This document shows positions 33,814 to 45,251 of a stretch of DNA of 64,000 bases, one piece after another. The notes beneath the pieces were generated by a model that was given only the letters and a program-made list of their open reading frames with translations, was not told the origin of the DNA and made no database searches. The DNA is taken from assembly GCF_963576675.1 (NCBI RefSeq), contig NC_088911.1:29682501-29746500 (forward strand), in the 5' to 3' direction. The stretch comes from Euphorbia lathyris (Eukaryota > Streptophyta > Magnoliopsida > Malpighiales > Euphorbiaceae). Position 1 is the stretch's first letter, and every line of letters starts with the position of its first letter. The translations under genes were made by a program, and so were the position numbers.

Positions 33814-36795
33814 ATGTCGGATTCTCAGAATATCTCCGGTGCCGGTTACGACGACAACCGCTCCGATGAAAACCCTCAATCTCATGCTCAGCAGAAATAC
33901 AGCGAGACTCCCACTAAGTCTCAAGAACACGGTCAGCATGACCAAACTCAAAGCAAGAACCCCCACGCTGACCTTGCAACTTTGTCGAAAAAGAAACAGA
34001 AAAAGGATAAGGGGAAGAAATCGATGGAAAGAACTTACTCTCTAGTCTACAACAGTGTCAGGGGATACAAGGTTGATCACTCCCGATGGTTTTCTAATGG
34101 ATTTGTAGACGCTGAGAAACCGTTCTGCGAATGGATCTCTAAAAATGGCTGGACCGAGCTATTTTCTATCCGAGAAGCCACCTACCCAGAAATGGTAAAG
34201 GAATTCTATGTCAATCTGAGAGCCGCTGATGATGACAGGGATTACATGGTCACAAAGGTCCAAGGGAAAGATATTTTTGTCAATCCTCCCTATCTCGCCA
34301 AATTGCTCAAGCTGACCAATAGCGGAGCCAAACTCAGAACCACCAACGACTACACTAAAATTGAATATCCCACTGAGTTTTGCAAACCTGCCGGTCATGT
34401 AGGGGAAATCGCTAGCACTTCCATGGGTCAGAATCAGAAGATGGCCCACTACATCTTGACTAACTTTCTCTTCCCCAAGGTCAACTCAACATCCTCAGCG
34501 TCAAACTTTGAACAATGCTTTATCTGGCATATGTTGACCTACAAACAAATCAACATGCCAGAATTTCTCATCAGTGCCTTCCAACGGAGTACTGGTACCC
34601 TCAGGTTAGGCTCACTAATTACCAAAATCCTAAAGGACTACCAAGTAAGCTTAGTAGAGGAAATCAATGTCTGGGGTACGGAGATTACAGCTGGAATACT
34701 GTTCAGTTTAGCCTTCGACCAGCCGATCGTGCCCAAAAAAGGTAAAGGGGCCGCAGTTGAAGAAGCACAAGATGTGCTAACCAAAAAGGGAAAGAAACAT
34801 GCTGACCATACTCGGCAGGATAAAAAGAGGAAAGCTGACCAGGCAGCAAGGGACATTAATTCAGCTCCGAAGAAGCTACGAATTGTGTCAAGGGGAAAGA
34901 AAAATGAAGCTGAGCAAGGTCAGGAGGAACCTAAGTCAGCAGAAAAACAAAAGAGGCAAGTTGAGCCTGAGGAAGAAGAGAAAAAAGACACTCCTGAGTA
35001 GCCTCTGCGAAAGAAGAAGAAGCTTTCATCTGGGTTGAAACCTATAAATGCACCCCCTCTTGCCTCGATGATCTCTGAAGACTCACACTTTGTGAGAAGC
35101 CAATGAATTGATCTCGAGAAACCACCTACTAACCAAGAAGAAGAGTTGGGTAATCTAGGAGGTCAGCTTCACATAGAGGAAACAGCAGATGTTGAGCAAC
35201 ATGTAACAGTGGCCGCTGAGCAGGTTGAAGAACAAGTTGAGCCAATAGCAAAGGATCATGCTGACCTAGGGGTAAACTCATCTTCTGAATCTATTGACTC
35301 TATTCCTGCTGACCCCTCTCCTCCAAAGGCTAAGAGATTCAAACGGCTCAAGAAAAAGGCTCATAAATCTCCAGTCATTGACCTTCTGGATGATTCTCCT
35401 CTACGGGATCCCATCACTGATCTCTCTGACATGCAATTCAAATTCTTCTCCAATCCCACTGAGCCTTCTCCAAGGAAACTCCAGAAAAAGCAAGCCTCTG
35501 TTTCTTAAGTTGAGGAACAAGCCGACCCCAAGACTCCAGAAAATCCAATCCTTACCAAGCAAGTGCTTGAAGTTCTTGCTGGTCAAACCTCCGAGTCAGT
35601 GCAGGAAAAGTCTGCTCGAGTCAGCTTTGAAATTCCTCAATCTCCAACTCCAATTCCAGCTGACACTGAGCAAGTGAATAACTCTGCAGATCAACCTCTT
35701 CCAAATCCGTTAACACAGAACGCAAACCAGTCAACTCCTAATCTAAATAAAAGTCCAGCCGCTGACCTCACTGGCACATCTGCTTCTGGACAGCACTAAA
35801 CACAAAGTGCTACTCATATTCCGGCATCTGGGCCACACAATGATGAATCCTACGCTTACTTGCATGCTACTGAGTCTGGACGCCGAATCATCGACTCAGC
35901 TCAAGCCCTACTTCAGGATATTCACCACTCCAATGCCGAAGCCAGTGGGTCTGATCATGTTGAGCCAACTCAACTCTCCTCTGTCACTCAGCTCTTGACT
36001 GAAATCAAAGGTCTCAAGGATATTCTGAGTGTCATGACTTCTCTCCAATCTCAACAACCCAAGCAGGAATCTATTGTAAAGCTGGCTGAACTCCAGCTGA
36101 CCATGGTGAATCATATGAACTCTCTTTAGGGTCAAGTCAACAACCTGGCAGCTGTGAACTCAATGTATGCAACCTCTGCTGAGGTTCATCAACCTTTTAC
36201 CCAGCTAAATGCTGAGCAGACCAGAACACGTGAGTTAATCTCCTCTTCTTCCCAGTGTTCCATTGAGCAAATAAGTGAAGCAGTCCGCCTACTCAACTTG
36301 AGTAAGGAAGAAATGGAAACTGACCAAGTCAAGACGAATGAACTTTTGCAATACTCCCAAGCCACCTTCAAGCATGTGCGCCACACGAATGCTCAATGTC
36401 AGTTCTATGATTCGGCCTTGCTCAAGATGTTTCATCAAGCTTATGCCATGTTGACTGACACTATGACCTAGGTAGGCAAATCCTAAGAATATATTTTGAG
36501 TATGCTCAGTGCCTCTATTAGGATTCCTGGTTCTGTCTTGGACGATGGTGTTCCTGTTTTCGATGGTCTAAGTGAAAGCACGAAAAGGCTTAAGGCGTAT
36601 TCCGTGCGCTTAACTCGTGCTGCTGTCAACGATACTTTCATTCCTTCTCCGCCCGATGCTGGCAAAACGGGAGAGAAAGAACAAGCTGATAGAACTCAGC
36701 ACCACTCAAGGGAAACATGAGACGCATCTGGTAGTCAGCAGAAACAAAAGGGAAAAGGCAAAGTTAATCCTGCCCAAGTCAACAGGAATAAATAG
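33814..36795 (+). pseudogene. Env-like 3' ORF of element B, decayed
   Basis: 994 codons in one frame from MSDSQNISGAG to the stop at 36793-36795. The first 395 codons are open. Later stops are at 34999, 35104, 35506, 35797, 36127, 36469, 36484 and 36718, all without frameshift. The N-terminal globular domain (CEWISKNGWTELFS, FVNPPYLAKLLKL, NFEQCFIWHMLTYKQINMP) is the best conserved part against element A. It is followed by a basic stretch, an acidic and Pro-rich stretch and a coiled coil (VTQLLTEIKGLKDIL, VKLAELQLTMVNHM). A basic Gln/Lys-rich tail ends it, like the tail in A. No signal peptide or membrane span is seen. Confidence 0.87.
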
Positions 36796-37239
36796 TTTGG
36801 CTAGATTTGCAAATTTCTTGGCTTGTAATTTTTCGTATCTGGAGTATTTTGTCCTGCTGACCATCAATATACTTATGCATCTCTTATTCAAAATTGACTA
36901 ATCTTATGTGATGCTTACTTACGTATTATGCTTTATGCTGATCTGTCTTAATTGAACAAACAAACAAAAGAAAAAAGAATATACTCAGTACACACTAGAC
37001 TTGATACATCTACTCTGATAATGTTTTCCCATAACTCTGATATCAAACTAACCATGTATCAAAACTAAGTCATAACATATTCCACACATTGACCTCTTAT
37101 GAAAGCTGGCCTAGGCTCATCTGAATTAGATCTTGGAAGGTCTATAACTGAACTAAGTCAGTATAAGCATGCCTTAATTTTACTCAATTGAATCTTAGAA
37201 GGTTTAGAGTTAAGTTAAGTCAATAGATGCAACCCTTAC

Positions 37240-37339
37240 GGGGGAGTAATTTCAGAAACATAAAAAGAATTTCAATCATGGGGAATCTCAATACTGAGTT
37301 CCATCAATTAAATATTTTGCCAACATCAAAATGGGGGAG
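37240..37339 (+). other. Polypurine tracts before the 3' LTR of element B
   Basis: GGGGGAG at 37240-37246 and 37333-37339, with a weaker GGGGA at 37280-37284 between them. Spacing mirrors that in element A. Confidence 0.8.
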
Positions 37340-37341
37340 TT

Positions 37342-38841
37342 TGTTGAAACACCTTTCCACATGATTTTGATTTGACAAAATTATTTAAGTTAATCCATGA
37401 TTAAGGGACAATTAAATTTAAGTGCTTTGATTTAATTGTACTAATATGTTTGTTCAATGTTGAGTATAAATATAAATGCAAATGGAAATAAAAAGTAAGA
37501 CAGGACGAAGTCAGCATGAGAATACAGCACAAGCTGAGTGGAGTGTAACTCAGCGTGACAGAAGATAAGTCATCTTCAGAACAGAAGCTTAAAGATCAAG
37601 CTAATCAACGAAGCTGAGTGGAATGGAACTCAGTATTAAAAGTAGAGAAGTCTTCTTGGGAACTATATCTTGTAGAACTAAGCTGACCATGAAAGCTGAG
37701 TAAAAGAGAACTCAGTATCTGAATTGGCAATAATCAAAGACAACGGCTATCAAAGTCAAGCTGAGTAATCCTCAGGACAGCGTGAATGATCCGTTTGCTA
37801 AAAGACAAGATCCGACAACTGTTTGCACCAATAATAGAAATCTTGGAATTACGCAAAAGCCAATTTTGACATGCATGGGTCAACTATTCGTTAGCTAAAA
37901 GACGAACTGGCGCAAGAAGACGAAACCTGTGAGAAAAAGACAAACCTGACGACTGCAGAATTCAGACGACAAGATTGGCCTGCAAATCTGAAGCTGACCA
38001 GAGCCTTGTCGCAAAAAGGAGCCATTTGGATTCAATGGACAAATCCAGAATTCAAATGAACAAGTCTTCAGAATACAGCTATAAAAGGACAAGTACACTT
38101 CTTGGATCTTTTGCCGATTATGAAAACAAAAAGAAAATAAGAGCATACATACAAAAGCACATCAATACAAGAAAGAGATCTTACACCAAATTTCTATTCC
38201 TGTGTAAATGCTAGAGTGATTTTCTTTGTAATCATCTAAAGTGTTCTTTGTCTGAAAAAGAACAATTTTGTATCAATCGTAGTATTGAGAGAGTGTGCTG
38301 AGTACTCAATGTTAAGTACTCAGTAGTAGAGAAATATAGGTGTTCGGTTATAGCACTTAGTAGGAGTTGAGTAGACGAATAGAGGACAGTACTCTTGCAT
38401 ATTCAACTGCCTTGTAAACGGTTTGCGCTCTACCTTTAAAGAGCTCAGTATTAGATTTAAAAAACCCGGAGGGATTCTGGGGACTTGACGTAGGCGGAGA
38501 GGCCGAACCAGGATAAGTCGTGCTGAGTAATTTCTAACTCTCTTTCAATATATATTTGTATGTGTTGCTTGCTATATTTACTCAGTATATAAATTGTTTA
38601 AGCTGACACTGAGTAAATCAGAGTGCTGAGTTGGAAGCTGACCGCAAAAGTGTCATTTCCCAACTCACAAGTAAAACAGTTCTAGTCAGTATCTGACTAA
38701 AGCCGTCTTACGCCTCACTCGGCCGCGCTGACCAAAGCTGAGTTGTGAAACTCAAAGAATTGAATTAAGTCAGCGTAATTAAAGCGAAAAAGTTACATTA
38801 GTTCCTAACCCCCCCTTGGAACTAATCACACGGGACCAACA
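37342..38841 (+). repeat. 3' LTR of element B
   Basis: 1500 bp, same ends as the 5' LTR. TATA box at 38080-38086; hairpin attagttcc / ggaactaat at 38797-38826 with a slightly longer C tract in its loop. Followed by CTTAT, the target duplication. Confidence 0.95.
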
Positions 38842-38846
38842 CTTAT

Positions 38847-39640
38847 GTTTTTGCTTAACATACTAGTAAGTCCATCCTATTATTATAAGGTCCTTAAGTT
38901 TTATTTTAATCAACTCTTTAGTCCTTCAATGTGTTTTTGTAGATAAAAGTCCAAATTGCCCCTAGTTATTCACATAAAAAAACTTATTTTTTAATTTCAA
39001 ATTTAATCGAAATAGTTTTAATAAAGTTTATGAAGTATATATATACCGAAATTTATGTAATTGTATATACTAATCATTAAAAATGTATTTTTATTCTCTT
39101 AATTTTTTTTAATATAATGTCTTTAAACTAGCATTAAATATTAATAAATTTTTTAAAAAATCATATTTTTTTTCATTTATAAAATTTATTAGAGATAAAT
39201 AAAGATTACTTTTTACAATTTATATAGTTTTGCTCTTATTTTGATAATTTTTGAAATATTTTTCATTCGTTTTTTTAGTCAATAAAATTTAGGCTACTAA
39301 ATTAAATTTCTATAATTATATAAAATTTAATAAATTAATTACTCAATATCGTAGAGATTATGCAGGAAAAAAATATTGTAGAGACTATGTAGGAAAAAAT
39401 GAGAAACAAACATAAAATAAGAAAAATAGATGTTTTATTATTAAAATATAGAATAAAAAGTAATTTTGGTATTTTGAAATTTATTTGGTATAGTTTGACC
39501 ATTGACTCAAACACAAGAACTAAAGAGTTGATGAAACTAAAAACTAAGAAACTATATAATTATTTCTAAAAACAGAAGGACTAACTAGTGTATTAAGTAA
39601 AAACTCAGAGACTTTATAATTATTTACCCTAAATTTTACA
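38847..39640. repeat. Right part of the MITE interrupted by element B
   Basis: Joined to 18080-18127 it forms an element of about 840 bp. Its ends pair: taaattttagggtaaataat and tataaagtcc on the left match the inverse of 39590-39640 (actttataattatttaccct). Very AT-rich, no coding content. Confidence 0.65.
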
Positions 39641-39923
39641 CTTTATAAGGTGTCATTGAATTATTAGCTTTGTGTGTACCATGTCATTTGTTGTCCGGCG
39701 TTCAAAATATATGATAGCTAAAAGTATAAATTAAATTTGATGATTATTGATTATTTTATAGTTCAACATATAATTTCATAAATGCGTAGATTAAAAGTTT
39801 AAAAAGGAAAATGAATTATATAATTTAAGACAAATTAGAATAAATATATCCTATCTTTTCGGATAAAAGAAATATTGTAATGTTAAAATTATTTTACAAA
39901 TTTTATTAATTAAAAATATACAA

Positions 39924-39951
39924 CTCGTGCAATGCACGAGGTTTCTGCTAA
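39924..39951 (+). mobile_element. Probable Helitron 3' end
   Basis: A hairpin ctcgtgc/gcacgag with a 3-base loop (39924-39940) is followed after 7 bases by CTAA and then T: a subterminal hairpin 11 bases from a CTRR end before T is the Helitron signature. The 5' end (TC after A) could not be placed. Confidence 0.55.
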
Positions 39952-39954
39952 TTA

Positions 39955-40515
39955 AGTCTTTAAAGTTGATATAAATGGTCAAATTAACCCGTTTAAAGTA
40001 TAAAATATTTTTATACCCGAACTATATGAAATTTACATTTTGATACCTGAAATCAATTTTTATACTTAAAACTATTATATTCTGCGCAACTGTAAAAGTC
40101 AGCACATTACTTTATGCATCAGTGTAGAATATCGATGTACAAATACTATTTTAAGGGGTTCGGTGAGATATTTTTGCTCAAAATTAATTGTTCATGGTCC
40201 GTATTTCTATTTCGAGGGATTTTTAGAAATTTTATTTGTTACTTCGGTTTTGACTTCTATTTATTTTTCTCACATTTTATCACTTAATCTAATTATTTTA
40301 TTAGCAATTTTTTTTTTAAAAATAGTAGAATTAAAATTCTAAATTCAATTAATTATCTGAAATTTATTTTTACCAAAACGTTTTATGGATGCGCATAATA
40401 ATTTTTAAGTATAAAAATAGATTTCAGGTATCAAAATATAGACATGATAAAGTTTCATTTTAGGGCTTTGATCATGGGTTAGTTTGACCTTTCACATCAA
40501 CTTTGAACTCTGAAT
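39955..40515. repeat. MITE-like inverted-repeat element
   Basis: Ends pair over more than 100 bp with mismatches: taaagttgatataaatggtc on the left and the inverse of gacctttcacatcaactttg on the right; inner block gatacctgaaat is inverted as atttcaggtatc. No coding content. Confidence 0.65.
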
Positions 40516-40687
40516 TGATACCAAAAATTGATTTGGGATAATTGACCATTAATGCGAACTTTAACGCGAAATTGTCAATGCATACAACAAATGAATTATA
40601 TTTTTTAACAAACATAAATTTAACATGAACTCGTGTTCCCAGTATTCTGTAACTATATAATCAAATAAATTAATTAATATTAGAGGT

Positions 40688-40942
40688 ATAAAAAAATAAG
40701 GTGAAAGTGGAAAAGACTTCTTATTGTTAATCAAACGTTAAAAAGACTACAAGAGTCTACAGGAATTTATTGAAAAGAATAAAACAGAAGACTCCTAAAA
40801 TACTCGACCACTTAACATAAAAATCTATAGAATAAAAAGACTACATAGATATTTAGATAGATTTATTCAATAACTAAAAGACTTAATCTAAGGCAAAGAA
40901 ATAACAACAACTCTAACAAATTAGATGCACTAATTTTCAACA
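40688..40942 (-). repeat. 3' LTR of element C
   Basis: Matches 44931-45167 over acttcttattrttaatcaaacg, aaaagactacaagag and aacataaaaatctaya with many substitutions. The right end ttttcaaca adjoins the polypurine complement. Confidence 0.75.
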
Positions 40943-42818
40943 CTCCCCCTTAGTGCATGCTGACGATCAACAACACCTAAAGCATCATTGAAGCCTTCAA
41001 AATTCTTTATTGCTAAAGCCTTTGTAAATATGTCTATAATTTGATTGTGAGTAGAAATTCCTTGCAGCCCAATTTTTTGATTCAATACTTTCTCACGCAC
41101 AAAGTGATGACAAACTTCAATATGCTTTGTTCTCCCATAGAAAAATAGATTTGAAGCAAGCTGGATAGCATTTTCACTGTCACAACATATCTGAACAACA
41201 TAATCAACCTTATGAAAAATATCTTCCATCAAACATTTTAACCATACACACTCTTGTGCAACCAATGTTGCAGCCATATATTCTACTTCAGTACTTGATA
41301 AAGCAACAGTAGATTGCTTCTTACTGCACCATGAAACAACCGTTGAACCAAGACTAAAGCAATATCTAGAAGTTGAACGATGATCGACTGCATCACCTGC
41401 CCAATCCGCATCAGGAAAGTCTCTTAAGACAAACTTATTTCCTTTCTTATACAAGAGACCATAAGCAAGCGAACCCTTTATAATGCATGACTCCCTTAGC
41501 AGCTTATAAATGATAAGTTGTTGGATTCTGCATAAACTGGAAAATAACTCCTACAGAACATGCAATTTCTGGTCATGTGATTGTTAAGTAGATTAAACTA
41601 CCAACCAGTTGTCGAAAACGTCTAGGATCTTTTATTAGCTTTTTTTCTTCTTTTTGTAACTTGAGATATGGCTCCATTAGAGTAGCTATTTCTCTTGTCT
41701 CCCCCATTCCAAAATGCCCTAAAAGATTTCTTGCGTACCGTCTTTGGCATATAAAATAGCCTTATCTGATTTCTCCACTTCTAACCCAACAAAACATCCA
41801 ATCTCACCTAGATTTTTCATTTCAAAACGAGTTGCTAAGTCTTTTATCAAGCGAGAAATTTCAACTTTGTCATCTCTAGTAAGTATCATGTTATCCACAT
41901 ATAGTAAGACCAACAAATGCCTCGTTGATTCTAACTTCACAAATAAACTAGAGTCTGAATTAGCAACTTTAAAACTATAGGAGATGAAGTATTGAGCAAC
42001 TTTACCATATCAAACATGTGGTGATTGTTTTAGGCCATATAATGCCTTCTTTAATCAATAAAATTGCAAGGGAAACTGCTTGGATTCCAATCTTTGGGTT
42101 GCTCTATGAACACCTCACAATCTAATTCTCTTTAAAGAAATGCATTCTTTACATCAAGTTGCCACAACATCCAGCTTTTAAAGGCATCAAGTGAAATAGT
42201 CGACCTCACTGTCACCATTTTTGCCACTAGACTGAAGGTCTCCTCATAATCCAATCCATAGCTTTGAGAAAAGCCACGAGCAACCAGACGAGCTTTGAAT
42301 TTTTCAATGTTGCCATTTGATTTTCTCTTCAGTCGATAAACCCATTTGCAAGTGATCAGAGTGCAATTTTCAGGCTTAGGTACAAGCTCCCACGTCTCAT
42401 TCTTCTTTAAAGCATCAAATTCTTTGTGCATTGTAGCTTCCCAATCTAGAATGCCCATTGCTTCTTCATAGCATGATGTCTCTTCTTTTGTTAATATTCC
42501 TGCAAATAAGCATGAAGTAACAGTACACATATTGAATTGCACATCATAATCTTTCAGGTGACTTGGTTGTTTTCTATCTCTTGTAGACTTCCTTACATCT
42601 TGTGCCTTATCTACTGATTTTGAACCTGTACTCTCTTCATTTGGAACCTCCAAAACTGCTTTAAGAAGTGTTTGTTGGCTTTCTTGATCACTTTCAAATA
42701 TGACCTCTTCTATGTGATTTCTTTGAGCACCATAATAAGTTGATACCTCATAAAAAACAACATCCCGAAAAGTAGTAAACTTCCTTGTTTCAAGATCCAT
42801 GCACCTCCATCCTTTCAT
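40930..42818 (-). pseudogene. pol: Reverse transcriptase and RNase H of element C
   Basis: Three separated pieces. 42818-42132: linker and RT N-terminus ([50 protein letters not shown]). 41940-41719: RT palm, where the usual YVDD reads YVDN, a change of a catalytic Asp. 41454-40930: RNase H with DADWAGD, STEVEYMAATLVAQE, CDSENAIQLASN and the terminal FTKAL. Frameshifts and stops lie between the pieces. The first piece also includes the region between integrase and RT ([17 protein letters not shown]). Confidence 0.9.
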
Positions 42819-43990
42819 ATATGAATCATAACAAATAAAGATACACTTCTTTGCTTTTGGGTCAAGTTTGCTCCAGATAGATTGTGGAATGTGAACGTAG
42901 CAAACTGAACCAAAGACCCGAAAATAATTTACATTTGGTCTTACATTATATATAATCTCAAATGGAGATTTTGAAGTACCTGGCCATGGAGGTAGGTGAT
43001 TTGTTACATGACACGCGCATTGTAAAGCTTCGGCCCAAAGCTCTCGAAGAAGATTCTTGTCATGTAACCATGCACGACTTACAGAAGCAAGATGAGCTAG
43101 TTTCTTTGAGAGACGCTATTCTGTTGAGGTGTATGTGGATATGTCATTTGCCTTAAGATATGCCATTTTTCTCATAGTACTGGAAGAAATAAGTTGACAT
43201 GAATTCACCTCCATTGTCACTTCATAAAAATCTAATTTTCTTCCCAAACTATTTTTCTACCACATTTTTGAACTCCACAAACGTCGATAGTGCTTCACTC
43301 TTCTCTTTTAAGAACTTCACCCAAGTATTGTATACCTTGAGTAATCGTCTACTAACACCATGACATAACGATTTCCACTATAGCTTGGTGTTTTTATAGT
43401 CCCCATCAGATCAGTATGAATAAGCTCAAAATGGTAGTTCGCGATTTGATGAACTCTTAAAAGGAAGACGATGTGAATTTCCATATTGACAACCTTGACA
43501 GACCATATCTTCATGAATATTTTGTAGGTGGTATCACGTCAAGCAATTCCTTAAGGAGATTTGTTGTAGCAACTTATATCCTACATGGCCCAAACGAGCA
43601 TAACACACCACTGCATTGTCTGTTTGGTTTGTCTTCTTCTTCTTCTATGCTTCTCCTATGGATATAACAAAGAGAAAGCCTTTCTTTTCACCAAAGAAAA
43701 CAACATCAACTCCAATATCTTTAATATTTTCAAGAATTTCCACACCATTTGGGCCAAATAAAACATGATATACATCATTCAATCAAATATTTGCATTATC
43801 AGCACCAATCTTCACAATACCTTCTTAGACCACTGAATGTGTTGATTTCTTAGCTGTAACAACAACTCTTTCTCCATTATGTTGACGCAACTCAGAGAAT
43901 AGTGAATCATTTCCGGTTATGTGATGTGAGCAACCATAATTGATGATCCATTCGGTATAATTTGCTGCAATTTCACTTAATTTTTTAGTA
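42819..43990 (-). pseudogene. pol: Integrase region of element C, heavily decayed
   Basis: The piece 43514-43317 shows the start of the integrase core (FELIHTDLMG with the first catalytic Asp, and NRYVMVLVDDYSRYT with a second aspartate pair). Neighbouring sequence carries diverged fragments in shifting frames. The stretch 43580-43990 is duplicated at 58355-58790. Confidence 0.75.
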
Positions 43991-44062
43991 GTATTTTCTC
44001 TCCCTTCAATTACTTCATTTGTGAAGCATTACTCGCAATTGGGTTGGTCATCTTCTTCTTCA

Positions 44063-44843
44063 TCACAAGTGTGCTTTAGAGAGCTTCACGCGAACATTTC
44101 TCTTAATATGCCCAAGCTTTCCCACATCTGTAACACTTAAAAGGTTTGTTACTTTGTGGGTTGTATTCATTTCCTTTCTTCTCATTTGTGCTGCCTTCAG
44201 AGAACTCTCCTTTGTAAAAAGAACATCATCACGTTTTGGATGGAGATTCTTAGCCATTTGTTTAGCTGAGGCCTCCTAGTTAGAGAGCAAGCTCTCTAAT
44301 TCTTCAACCAATGGTTGTTTCTCCCATCCTTAAATGGATGTAACAAATGGCGTGTATTCCTTCTTTAAGCATCAAACGAGAAATCGTCGCAGCGGAGCAT
44401 CACTAATTTTTTTCTTCAGCATCTAGCTCTGAAATTTCAGCACATATATTTTTGAGACGAAGGACATATTCTGAAATTCACATACCTTCCTACTTCAACA
44501 TAGCCAATTCATTTTTTAAGAACTGTAATTTTGCTGTATCTTTCTTAGAAAATATTCTCTCAAGAATATCCCAACTAACATTATAAACATGATCAATAAA
44601 GTCCATGCTGATTGATGTTCGTAGAGAAAATAATGTCTTACCACACATGGTCTTCCACTTCCTCTGTAGCTCAGCATTCTCAGGAGTATCAGTTGAAATT
44701 TCATCAGCACCTGAAACACGATCCCAGAGATCTTGACCTTGGAGAAATTCTTACATACACATTCTCCAATACTTATAGTTTATTCCTACAAGTTTCTCCG
44801 TGTCATTTTGCATATTAGAATTGCTTCCTCCAACACTTTCCAT
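44063..44843 (-). pseudogene. gag: Gag of element C
   Basis: Starts at the ATG complementary to 44841-44843 (MESVGGSNSN) just after the primer site. The copia gag domain follows with stops; a zinc-knuckle remnant lies near 44100-44150 (VGKLGHIKRN). The same gene, differently decayed, is at 60366-61109. Confidence 0.75.
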
Positions 44844-44930
44844 TTTGAGATTCAAACTTCTCCAACAAGATCAACTTAATAGACAAAAAGAACGAACAAA
44901 AGAAAGAACCTCAGTGAGGCTCTGATATCA

Positions 44931-45167
44931 TAATACAAAAAGAGATGAAAGTGAAAAAAGACTTCTTATTATTATTCAAACGTTAAAAAGACTACAAGAG
45001 GCTACTCAAATTTATAGAAAAGAATAAAACACAATACTCCTAAAAATACTCAATTACTTAACATAAAAATCTACATAATAAAAAAAACTACAGAGGTAGT
45101 TAAATAGACTTATTCAAATCTAATCCAAAGAAATAGCATCTAACAAATTAGATAAATTAAAATTGAA
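44931..45167 (-). repeat. 5' LTR of element C
   Basis: Adjoins the primer site complement (ggctctgatatca). Ends within about 30-85 bp of the possible GDSL start codons, so it now forms the proximal promoter region of that gene. Confidence 0.75.
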
Positions 45168-45251
45168 GAGGATAACTCAAAAAAAGACGGGCGTTTGTCA
45201 GCACATGCCTTCTTTTGTTTGTACTCTGTCTTCTTTTGCTTGTACAGAAAA

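Larger units (their letters stand above)
18128..38841 (+). mobile_element. Element B: complete Sirevirus-type Ty1/copia element, interrupted
   Basis: Two LTRs (1497 and 1500 bp), an initiator-Met tRNA primer site, gag-pol, an env-like 3' ORF and polypurine tracts. The 5-bp target duplication CTTAT is at 18123-18127 and 38842-38846. An antisense Athila-like element (22856-31524) sits inside pol; without it B is about 12.0 kb. Both coding units carry several stops. B inserted into a MITE whose halves are at 18080-18127 and 38847 onward; a second copy of that MITE at 14401 shows the uninterrupted sequence. Confidence 0.96.
40688..45167 (-). mobile_element. Element C: decayed Ty1/copia element upstream of the GDSL gene
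   Basis: Antisense. In element order: 5' LTR (about 44931-45167), primer site for initiator-Met tRNA (44918-44930, with changes), gag, integrase, RT, RNase H, a polypurine tract (complement ctccccctta at 40943-40952) and the 3' LTR (about 40688-40942). LTRs are short, about 240-255 bp, and clearly diverged, so this element is older than A and B. Its ends are not perfectly TG/CA. The right end lies under 100 bp from the GDSL start codon. Confidence 0.88.

Noticed and set aside
45195..45251. Earlier ATG for the first GDSL gene
   Set aside because: It would put a Cys/Phe-rich segment before the signal peptide and lies within 30 bp of the LTR edge; 45252 fits the family better, though transcripts are needed to be sure.
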